Source of the DNA: Pseudomonas viciae
GTDB lineage: Bacteria; Pseudomonadota; Gammaproteobacteria; Pseudomonadales; Pseudomonadaceae
Assembly (NCBI RefSeq): GCF_004786035.1
Contig: NZ_CP035088.1
Span: 1,028,001-1,092,000, forward strand
Length of the DNA: 64,000 nt
Direction of reading: 5' to 3'
In this document: one piece after another, positions 57,275 through 64,000 of the stretch
Numbering within the stretch: position 1 is the first letter of the stretch
How the letters are laid out: every line of letters begins with the position of its first letter
Made by a program: the position numbers and the translations under genes
Notes under the pieces: generated by a model
What the model saw: only the letters and a program-made list of their open reading frames with translations
The model's database searches: none
What the model was told of the DNA's origin: nothing

Positions 57275-58579
57275 ATGACTCAACTTTCCCCTGCCCGTAG
57301 CTGGGTCGCCTCCGCCAACGGCCATGCCGACTTCCCCCTGCAAAACCTGCCGCTGGGCATCTTCAGCACCGACGGCGGTGCGCCCCGTAGCGGCGTGGCG
57401 ATTGGCGAGCAGATTTTCGATTTACAGGCCGGGTTGCAGGCGGGCCTGTTTGACGGCGCGGCGGGCGAAGCCGTCGAGGCGATGAAGGACGGCCAGTTGA
57501 ATGCATTCTTCGACCTGGGCCGCAGCGCCCGGGTGGCCTTGCGTGAACGCTTGCTGGAACTGCTGCGCGAAGACAGCCCGCTGCGGGGCAAGATCGAAGC
57601 CCAGGGGGCGAAACTGCTGGTCCGCGCAGCCGACTGCCAGATGCACTTGCCGGCCAAGATCAATGACTACACCGATTTCTACGTCGGTATCGAGCACGCG
57701 CAAAACGTCGGCAAGCTGTTCCGTCCCGACAATCCGCTGTTGCCCAACTACAAATACGTCCCCATCGGTTATCACGGCCGCGCCTCGACCATTCGCCCGT
57801 CCGGCACCGATGTGCGCCGCCCCAAGGGCCAGACCCTGCCGGCCGGCCGGACCGAGCCGACCTTCGGCCCGTGTGCGCGGCTGGATTATGAGCTGGAACT
57901 GGGCATCTGGATCGGCAAGGGCAATGCCTTGGGCGAACCCATCGCCATCGGCGATGCCGCCGAGCACATTGGTGGTTTCTGCCTGCTCAACGACTGGTCG
58001 GCCCGGGACATCCAGGCCTGGGAGTACCAGCCGTTGGGGCCGTTCCTGTCGAAGAGTTTCCTGACCAGTATTTCGCCATGGGTCGTGACGGCCGAAGCCC
58101 TTGAGCCGTTCCGTCGCCCGCAACCGGCGCGCCCGCAAGGCGATCCGCAGCCACTGCCGTATTTGCTGGACAAGCGTGACCAGGCCGCAGGGGCATTCGA
58201 TATCGAGTTGGAAGTCCTGTTGCTGACCGAAACCATGCGCGAGCAGAACCTGCCGGCCCATCGCCTGACCCTGAGCAACACCCAGTACATGTATTGGACC
58301 GTGGCTCAGATGGTCGCCCACCACAGCGTCAACGGCTGCCAGTTGCAGGCCGGTGATCTGTTTGGTTCGGGCACCTTGTCGGGGCCTGAAAACGGTCAGT
58401 TCGGCAGCCTGCTGGAAATCACCGAGGGCGGTAAAAAGCCGATCGAGCTGGCTTCTGGCGAAGTGCGTAAATTCCTCGAGGACGGCGACGAAATCATCCT
58501 GCGGGCCCGCTGCCGGGGTGAGGGCGTGACCTCCATCGGCTTCGGCGAATGCCGCGGCAAGATCTTGCCGGCGCGTTGA
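57275..58579 (+). CDS. fahA: Fumarylacetoacetase
   Basis: The 434-residue protein has the small N-terminal domain (LGIFSTDGG). The FAH domain contains DFYVGIEHAQNVGKLFRPD, YHGRASTIRPSG and FCLLNDWSARDIQAWEY. It splits fumarylacetoacetate into fumarate and acetoacetate, the last step of homogentisate breakdown. It starts 3 bp after hmgA, so the genes are coupled. P. putida calls it hmgB. Confidence 0.96.
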   Translation: MTQLSPARSWVASANGHADFPLQNLPLGIFSTDGGAPRSGVAIGEQIFDLQAGLQAGLFDGAAGEAVEAMKDGQLNAFFDLGRSARVALRERLLELLREDSPLRGKIEAQGAKLLVRAADCQMHLPAKINDYTDFYVGIEHAQNVGKLFRPDNPLLPNYKYVPIGYHGRASTIRPSGTDVRRPKGQTLPAGRTEPTFGPCARLDYELELGIWIGKGNALGEPIAIGDAAEHIGGFCLLNDWSARDIQAWEYQPLGPFLSKSFLTSISPWVVTAEALEPFRRPQPARPQGDPQPLPYLLDKRDQAAGAFDIELEVLLLTETMREQNLPAHRLTLSNTQYMYWTVAQMVAHHSVNGCQLQAGDLFGSGTLSGPENGQFGSLLEITEGGKKPIELASGEVRKFLEDGDEIILRARCRGEGVTSIGFGECRGKILPAR

Positions 58580-58589
58580 GGGGCAGGGC

Positions 58590-59225
58590 ATGGAACTCTA
58601 TACCTACTATCGTTCCACCTCGTCCTATCGGGTGCGCATCGCCCTGGCGCTCAAGGGCCTGGATTACCAGGCCCTGCCGGTCAACCTGATCGCTGTGCCT
58701 GGGGGCGAGCATCGCCAGCCGGCCTACCTGGCGATCAATCCCCAGGGACGGGTACCGGCGCTGCGTACTGACGAAGGCGCGTTGCTGGTGCAGTCGCCCG
58801 CCATCATCGAATACCTGGAGGAACGTTATCCACAGGTGCCGCTGCTCAACGCAGACCTGGTGGTGCGGGCCCATGAGCGCGGCGTCGCGGCGTTGATCGG
58901 TTGCGACATTCATCCGCTGCACAACGTCAGCGTGCTCAACAAGCTGCGGCAGTGGGGCCACGATGAAGCCCAGGTGACGGAGTGGATCGGGCAGTGGATC
59001 AGCCAGGGGTTGGCGGCGGTTGAGCAGTTGATTGGCGACCAAGGTTACTGCTTCGGTGCCGCGCCAGGAGTGGCGGATGTTTACCTGATCCCACAGTTGT
59101 ATGCGGCCGAGCGGTTCAATGTGTCTTTGCAGGCGTACCCGCGGATCCGTCGCGTTGCGGCGTTGGCGGCTGCGCATCCAGCGTTCCAACAGGCGCATCC
59201 GGCGAATCAGCCCGATACACCTTGA
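58590..59225 (+). CDS. maiA: Maleylacetoacetate isomerase (zeta-class GST)
   Basis: The 211-residue glutathione S-transferase fold protein has the zeta-class motif YRSTSSYRVRIALALKGL near its start. SPAIIEYLEERYP forms the glutathione site. It isomerises maleylacetoacetate to fumarylacetoacetate between the HmgA and FahA steps. It lies 10 bp after fahA. P. putida calls it hmgC. Confidence 0.95.
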   Translation: MELYTYYRSTSSYRVRIALALKGLDYQALPVNLIAVPGGEHRQPAYLAINPQGRVPALRTDEGALLVQSPAIIEYLEERYPQVPLLNADLVVRAHERGVAALIGCDIHPLHNVSVLNKLRQWGHDEAQVTEWIGQWISQGLAAVEQLIGDQGYCFGAAPGVADVYLIPQLYAAERFNVSLQAYPRIRRVAALAAAHPAFQQAHPANQPDTP

Positions 59226-59288
59226 TCGCCCATCAGTTATTCCTGTGGGGTTCCGGGGTGTGCGCGAATCTGCAATCACCATAAACCC

Positions 59289-59382
59289 CTGTGGGAGCTG
59301 AGCTTGCTCGCGATAGCGGTGTATCAGCTTGCATCAATGTTGACGGAGTCACCGTCATCGCGAGCAAGCTCGGCTCCCACAG
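59289..59382. repeat. REPIN (paired inverted REP elements)
   Basis: CTGTGGGAGCTGAGCTTGC and GCAAGCTCGGCTCCCACAG face each other between the convergent maiA and SirB1-like genes. Confidence 0.85.
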
Positions 59383-59415
59383 GTGTGATGAACAGGCAAT
59401 CTCCACCCCACCGGT

Positions 59416-60219
59416 TCAATGCACAACCGAATTCGGTGGCAGATGCCCCAGCCGCTCCGTCAATCGTATCCGCTGGATCGGGTCTTCGCTGAGCATCAGC
59501 GCGTGCTCCAAGTCGAATCGTTCGGCGTTGGGGCAATCGAGGCGCTGGTACAGGCTGGCGCGGGCCAGGTAGTCGGCGGCGCTGGCGTTGCCCAGTTCCA
59601 GCACCCGTTCGGCGTCGATCAGCGCCGCGATGTAATCGTCGTTCGCCAGATGCAACTGGCGCAGATTACGCGACAGGCGTTGGAGCATCTGCATCGGCTC
59701 GGCGTTGACCAGATGTTCAGCTTTGAGCGGCATGTTCGCGCCGTATTGGCGTTGCAGCAATTCCCGGCAGTCATTGGGGTACAGCCGACGCCCGCCACAT
59801 GGATCGAGCAGATGGTCGGCCCCGGGTACTTTCAGCAGGAAATGGCCGGGGAAATTGACACCGACCATCGGAATTTCCAGGCCTCGGGCCAACTCCAGGG
59901 CAATCAGGCCCAGCGCCAGGGGTTGCCCACGTTTGCGGCTGAGCACTTGGTTCAGCAACGCCGCACGGGGGCGCAGGGGGGTGAAATCGTCCTGGGCGAA
60001 CCCCAGGTCATTGAGGCGTCGCAACAAGGGCTGGCCCAATTCACTGACAGGCAGCAACGGCAAGCCATGGCTGACCCGCTGTTGCAGCTCCTTGAAATCC
60101 TTCAGCAAGGCCGGTACGTCCACGTCGCGATCGTGTTCGGCAGCGATCCATAACGCCGCTTCGAACAGCGCCGGTGGCGAGCGGTGCAGGCAATCAAAAA
60201 AGGCTTGGCGCGGTTTCAT
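59416..60219 (-). CDS. SirB1-like transglutaminase-fold protein with TPR-like tail
   Basis: The 267-residue protein begins MKPRQAFFDCLHRSPPALFE. It has the SirB1/transglutaminase-like domain (SRKRGQPLALGLIALELARGLEIPMVGVNFPGHFLLKV is its core, cited here only by the pieces GQPLALGL and NFPGHFLL). Short TPR-like helices follow. Catalytic residues of true transglutaminases are not evident. The function is unknown. The start at 60219 gives the usual family length; the open frame upstream is rejected. Confidence 0.82.
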   Translation of the reverse strand: MKPRQAFFDCLHRSPPALFEAALWIAAEHDRDVDVPALLKDFKELQQRVSHGLPLLPVSELGQPLLRRLNDLGFAQDDFTPLRPRAALLNQVLSRKRGQPLALGLIALELARGLEIPMVGVNFPGHFLLKVPGADHLLDPCGGRRLYPNDCRELLQRQYGANMPLKAEHLVNAEPMQMLQRLSRNLRQLHLANDDYIAALIDAERVLELGNASAADYLARASLYQRLDCPNAERFDLEHALMLSEDPIQRIRLTERLGHLPPNSVVH

Positions 60220-60405
60220 CAAACTCTCCGGGCTATGTCCCGTTTTAGCTCTGTCACGGATTTTCGTCCAGTCTCGCAAAGATGCGGTGACAGGTTATGT
60301 CCAAAAAGACTGACGACCCTGGCGACTTATTCCGGCTCGCTCCAGCAATTTTCAACTGCACGCCTATACTGGCGAAACAAACAAAAGTGATTCGGGAGCC
60401 TTTCG

Positions 60406-61425
60406 ATGTTCGCTCTCATGCAAAGCTCCCGCCTTGAATCGCTGCACTTAAGCGTAGACCCGATGACCGGGTTGAAGGCGGTGATTGCCATTCATTGCAG
60501 CCGTCCCGGGCCCGCCCTGGGGGGTTGTCGTTATCTTGCCTACCCCGACGACGAAAGTGCCGTGGTCGACGCCGTGCGCCTGGCCCAGGGCATGAGCTAC
60601 AAGGCCGCCCTGGCCGGTCTACCCGTGGGTGGCGGAGTGGCGGTGATCATGCGCCCGGCCCATGTCGAAAGCCGGGCGGCGTTGTTCGAAGCCTTTGGTC
60701 GCTGCATTGAGCAACTGGACGGGCGCTACATCACCGCCATCGACAGCGGCACCTCGGTGGCCGACATGGATTGCATTGCCCAGCAGACCCGCCATGTCAC
60801 CAGCACCACGGCCTCGGGCGACCCCGCGCCCCACGCGGCGATGGGTGTATTTGCCGGCATCCGTGCCACGGCCATGGCCCGCTTGGGCAGCGATAACCTG
60901 GAAAGCCTGCGGGTGGCAATACAGGGGCTGGGCAATGTCGGCTATGCCCTGGCCGAACAGTTGCACGCGGCGGGCGCCGAACTACTGGTCAGCGACATCG
61001 ACCCAGGCAAGGTGCAATTGGCGATGGAGCAACTGGGCGCCCATCCGATCGCCAACGATGCGTTGCTCAGCACGCCATGCGACATCCTCGCCCCCTGCGG
61101 CCTGGGCGGTGTGCTCAACAGCCAAAGCGTGGCGCAACTGCGCTGCTCGGCCGTCGCCGGCTCGGCCCATAACCAGTTGAGCAACCTGCAGGTGGCGGAT
61201 CAACTGGAACGGCGCGGGATACTGTATGCACCGGACTATGTGATCAACTCTGGCGGCCTGATCTACGTCGCCCTCAAGCATCGCGGCGAAGAGCTGCCGA
61301 CCATCACCGCGCACTTGTCGAAAATCGGTGCGCGACTCACGGAAGTCTTCGCCCACGCCCAGGCAGAAAAACGCTCACCAGCCCGGGTGGCCGATGAGCT
61401 GGCGGAGCGTTTGTTGTACCGATAA
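60406..61425 (+). CDS. Leu/Glu/Phe/Val dehydrogenase-like protein lacking the catalytic lysine
   Basis: The 339-residue protein is close to leucine dehydrogenase in length. It keeps the substrate lysine Lys66 in MSYKAALAGL, Asp113 in TAIDSGTSVADMD, and the Rossmann motif IQGLGNVGYALAEQL. However, the GGGK motif that carries the catalytic lysine (Lys80 in Bacillus enzymes) reads GGGV with Val78, codon GTG at 60637-60639. The true enzyme makes branched-chain 2-keto acids with NAD. This copy may be inactive, altered in substrate, or wrong at this codon. It converges with the BenE gene. Confidence 0.85.
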   Translation: MFALMQSSRLESLHLSVDPMTGLKAVIAIHCSRPGPALGGCRYLAYPDDESAVVDAVRLAQGMSYKAALAGLPVGGGVAVIMRPAHVESRAALFEAFGRCIEQLDGRYITAIDSGTSVADMDCIAQQTRHVTSTTASGDPAPHAAMGVFAGIRATAMARLGSDNLESLRVAIQGLGNVGYALAEQLHAAGAELLVSDIDPGKVQLAMEQLGAHPIANDALLSTPCDILAPCGLGGVLNSQSVAQLRCSAVAGSAHNQLSNLQVADQLERRGILYAPDYVINSGGLIYVALKHRGEELPTITAHLSKIGARLTEVFAHAQAEKRSPARVADELAERLLYR

Positions 61426-61433
61426 AAAGCCGG

Positions 61434-62639
61434 TCAGGGTCGGCTGCCCCCAGCGATGGCGGCTGTTTGGCTTTGGCGGGTCCAGGTCAGCACGAAATGC
61501 GCCACGAGGCCGAAGATCAAGCCCCAGAACGCGGCGGCCAAGCCGAGAAAACTCATGCCCGAGGCCGTCACCAGGAAGGTGATCAGCGCCGCTTCCCGTT
61601 GTTTTTCGTCGGCCATTGCCCCCGTCAGGCCGGCACTGATCGCGCCGAACAAAGCCAGGCCGGCGAGGGACGCGATCAGTTCTTTGGGGAGCGCGGAAAA
61701 CACCGAGGCCAGGGTCGCGCCGAAGATGCCCATCAGAATGTAGAACACCCCGCAGGCAATCCCGGCGATGTAGCGTTTGTCGCGGTCTTCGTGGGCTTCG
61801 CGACCGGTGCAGATCGCTGCGGTAATGGCAGCCAGGTTCAAGCCGTGGGAGCCGAAGGGTGCCATCAGGACCGAACCAATCGCGGTGACCGAAATGATCG
61901 AGCGCGCCGGCGTGCTGTAGCCCGCGGTGCGCAACACCGCCATGCCCGGCACGTACTGGCCGGTCAGGGTCACCAGTGCCAGTGGCAGGCCAATGTTGAT
62001 GATCGCGTGCCAGCTCCATTCAGGGGCGATGAAAACCGGCTGGGCCACGGCGATGGTAATCGAGCTGCTGTTGAGTTCACCAAAGAAGGCGGACACCGCG
62101 CAGCCGACAATCAGTACCGACAGAATCGCGTAGCGTGGCGAAAAGCGTTTGAAGATCAGGTAAGACGCAATCATCGCCAATACCAGCGCCGGTTGCAGCT
62201 GGATCGATGTGAACAGTTCGGCGCCAAAGCGAAACAGAATGCCCGCGAGCATGGCGGCGGCGATGGCTTTGGGCAGGCGACTCATCAGCTTGTCGAACGC
62301 GCCGGACAAACCGACCACGGCAATGATCACCGACGCCACTACATAGGCGCCGATGGCCTGGGGCAGGGTGACGCCGGGCAGCATCGACACCAGCAACGCC
62401 GCGCCCGGTGTCGACCATGCCGTAATCACCGGAACCCGCAGGCGCCAGCTCAAGAACAAGCCAGTGATCCCGCTGCCGATGGAGATGGCCCAGATCCACG
62501 AGGACACCACGTCGTTGGGCAGGTGCGCTTGCTTGGCTGCCTGAAACACGATGATCAGCGGGCCGGCATAAGAAATGATCACGGCGATAAAGCCCGCAAT
62601 CACGGCTGACAGGGATAGATCCTTTCTGAGTGTGTCCAT
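61434..62639 (-). CDS. BenE-family (benzoate/H+ symporter-like) transporter
   Basis: The 401-residue membrane protein begins MDTLRKDLSLSAVIAGFIAV. About 12 hydrophobic helices follow, with BenE features such as VPVITAWSTPGAALL and APFGSHGLNLAAITAAI. E. coli and Acinetobacter homologues take up benzoate, but no benzoate genes are nearby, so the substrate is open. The start at 62639 is chosen over one 23 codons upstream that would run into the inverted repeat. It is divergent from a MocR regulator gene. Confidence 0.88.
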   Translation of the reverse strand: MDTLRKDLSLSAVIAGFIAVIISYAGPLIIVFQAAKQAHLPNDVVSSWIWAISIGSGITGLFLSWRLRVPVITAWSTPGAALLVSMLPGVTLPQAIGAYVVASVIIAVVGLSGAFDKLMSRLPKAIAAAMLAGILFRFGAELFTSIQLQPALVLAMIASYLIFKRFSPRYAILSVLIVGCAVSAFFGELNSSSITIAVAQPVFIAPEWSWHAIINIGLPLALVTLTGQYVPGMAVLRTAGYSTPARSIISVTAIGSVLMAPFGSHGLNLAAITAAICTGREAHEDRDKRYIAGIACGVFYILMGIFGATLASVFSALPKELIASLAGLALFGAISAGLTGAMADEKQREAALITFLVTASGMSFLGLAAAFWGLIFGLVAHFVLTWTRQSQTAAIAGGSRP

Positions 62640-62960
62640 GATGTCTCGACTTGGCGCGGCAGGTCGCGCGGTGATCAGGGAGGGATTGAGTCGATTGATT
62701 CGATTCATTATCAGTGTATTTGAAAGGATTGGGTTGATTCAATTGAGGAAATGAACGTTTTACTTGTTCTCTCGGTTATTTGATATTAGTCAATTGATTT
62801 ATAAGGATATTATTTTTATCGGATCTTTTGTCATGCCTGGGGTCGAATTGATGAATCGAATCAATCGACTCAATTTTTTGGTCTGATCGATTTATTAGGC
62901 GTTTTACCACCCTGTGATATCCTCGGATGTTCATCATTTCTACGATGGCAGCGATCATCC
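62640..62960. promoter_or_regulatory. Divergent regulatory region between the BenE and MocR genes
   Basis: These 321 bp are AT-rich for this genome and contain no gene. A perfect 24-bp inverted repeat is present: 62685-62708 and its reverse complement at 62851-62874. Each arm holds two copies of a TTGA/GATTC-like half-site. Related sites (TTGATTCAATTGAGG at 62734-62748, CAATTGATTTAT near 62792, TGATCGATTTATT near 62886) also occur. Such repeats fit binding by a MocR-type dimer controlling both genes. Confidence 0.6.
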
Positions 62961-64000
62961 ATGTGGGTTCCCCAGCTAAGCGAGTTCAACCAGCCGGTGT
63001 ATTTATCGATTGCCGATGCGTTGGCGCGCGATATCAGCAACGGTGTGTTGAACGAAGGTGATCGACTGCCGACGTTGCGGGAGCTGGCCACTGCCCTGAG
63101 TGTCACGCCGGGCACCATCAGCCGGGCTTACAGCGAAGCTCATCGGCGCAGGCTGGTGCAGGGGGAAGTGGGACGTGGCACTTACGTGCTCGGCCAGAAG
63201 CCTTTGGAGCCGCTGGCGAGCAACAGCGCCGCGCCGCTGAATCTGGGACACGCCGAATTACTCGACCTTTCAATCATCAAGCCGTCCAGCGAAACCCTGG
63301 AATACTGGTTGCGCGATGCGCTGGTGGGCATGGCCAAGAGCACCGATTTCGCCCGCGCCCTGGATTACGCGCCGGACGGTGGCCATCCCGCGCATCGCGA
63401 AGCGGGCGCGCAGTGGTTGCGTCATGCGTTGCCTGACGCGCAAGGGCAGCAAGTGGTAATCACCGCAGGGGCCCAGCATGGCTTGATGGTTGCGATGAGC
63501 GCCCTGACCAGCGCCGGTGACCTGGTGCTTTGCGAGGCGCTTTGCTACCCCGGCATCATTTCCCTGGCCCATGGCCTTGAGCGCCGCCTGCGTGGCGTGC
63601 CAATGGACGACGAAGGCATCATCCCCGACGCGTTGCGCGAACTGTGCCTGCGGGAGAAACCGGCGATGCTGGTCTGCGTGGCGACCTGCCAGAACCCGAC
63701 GACGGCGATCATGTCACCAAAGCGCCGGGCCCAGATCGCGGCGCTGGCCGAGGAGTTCGACTTCATCATCCTGGACGATGACATTTACGGCTTCCTTGCC
63801 ACCGACCCGTCGATCAAGCCGCTGTCGGCGTTTGCCCCGGATCGTTCGGTGTACCTGACCAGTCTGTCGAAGGCGGTCATGCCGGCGCTTCGCATCGGCT
63901 ATCTCTATAGCCCGCCGAAACTGCTGTCCCGCCTGAGCTCGATGGTGCGCAGCAGCGTCTGGATGCCGTCACCGTTGACCGCGCAACTGGCCAGCAATGT
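62961..64000 (+). CDS. MocR-type PLP-dependent transcriptional regulator, truncated by window end
   Basis: The visible 346 residues begin MWVPQLSEFNQPVYLSIADAL. An N-terminal GntR winged helix (LPTLRELATALSVTPGTISR) is followed by a fold type I aminotransferase domain (TAGAQHGLMVAM, CQNPTTAIMSP, DDDIYGFL). The PLP lysine is probably in TSLSKAVMPALRIGY. MocR proteins use an effector and PLP to control a neighbouring, usually divergent, gene. Here that is the BenE-type transporter gene. The frame is open at the window end, so the C-terminus is missing. Confidence 0.92.
   Translation, partial: MWVPQLSEFNQPVYLSIADALARDISNGVLNEGDRLPTLRELATALSVTPGTISRAYSEAHRRRLVQGEVGRGTYVLGQKPLEPLASNSAAPLNLGHAELLDLSIIKPSSETLEYWLRDALVGMAKSTDFARALDYAPDGGHPAHREAGAQWLRHALPDAQGQQVVITAGAQHGLMVAMSALTSAGDLVLCEALCYPGIISLAHGLERRLRGVPMDDEGIIPDALRELCLREKPAMLVCVATCQNPTTAIMSPKRRAQIAALAEEFDFIILDDDIYGFLATDPSIKPLSAFAPDRSVYLTSLSKAVMPALRIGYLYSPPKLLSRLSSMVRSSVWMPSPLTAQLASN

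Noticed and set aside
61434..62639. Calling the transporter a benzoate importer benE
   Set aside because: The family fits, but no benzoate catabolic genes are nearby and the regulator is of MocR type, so I leave the substrate open.

Overview
The window looks like a chromosome segment of a fluorescent Pseudomonas (P. fluorescens group). The reasons are high GC, gene order that matches what I recall of P. aeruginosa and P. putida in several long blocks, and many intergenic copies of the Pseudomonas REP/REPIN element (TGTGGGAGCAAGCTTGCTC type). I see no rRNA, tRNA, CRISPR array, transposase or phage genes. Organism assignment and synteny are from memory; no database was searched.

Region 1 (1-24311) is a conserved housekeeping block. 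It runs from a truncated ZIP metal transporter through the nitrogen PTS and sigma-54 group (ptsO, rapZ, ptsN, hpf, rpoN), LPS export and Kdo synthesis (lptB, lptA, lptC, kdsC, kdsD), and the divergent Mla phospholipid transport operon (mlaF-E-D-C-B). It continues with ibaG, murA, hisG-hisD-hisC, a periplasmic protease of the AlgW/DegS type, a Nif3-like protein and sulfate activation (cysD, cysNC). A TonB-dependent receptor plus a DUF4198 protein sit as an extra unit between hisC and algW.

Region 2 (24375-34862) is a second conserved block: acyltransferase, pta (with no ackA beside it), DUF3565, slyD-like FKBP, glutathione peroxidase, an old-yellow-enzyme oxidoreductase, a glycosyltransferase, cysZ-like, trxB and a class III aminotransferase.

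Region 3 (35162-44239) holds HopJ and DUF1244 proteins, the tetrahydromonapterin genes folX-folE-folM, and then a probable light-response module. The module is a membrane ABM-domain protein, a divergent MerR regulator with a degenerate B12-binding domain (class II LitR/PplR-like), a PilZ-like protein and a short LOV photoreceptor. After it come a flavodoxin and a class II aldolase / alpha-beta hydrolase / SDR group. I regard the LOV plus LitR-like pair as the most interesting system here.

Region 4 (44282-48168) is accessory: an AmpDh3-like amidase, a small probable immunity protein and a 679-residue S-type pyocin-like bacteriocin. The bacteriocin has a TolA-like coiled coil and a C-terminal toxin domain I cannot assign.

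Region 5 (48169-64000) carries the DUF1302/DUF1329 pair with a MalT-type LuxR regulator, an unrecognised 233-residue protein and the homogentisate pathway (hmgR, hmgA, fahA, maiA). It ends with a SirB1-like protein, a leucine-dehydrogenase-like protein that lacks the expected catalytic lysine, and a BenE-type transporter divergent from a MocR regulator (cut by the window end) across a perfect 24-bp inverted repeat.
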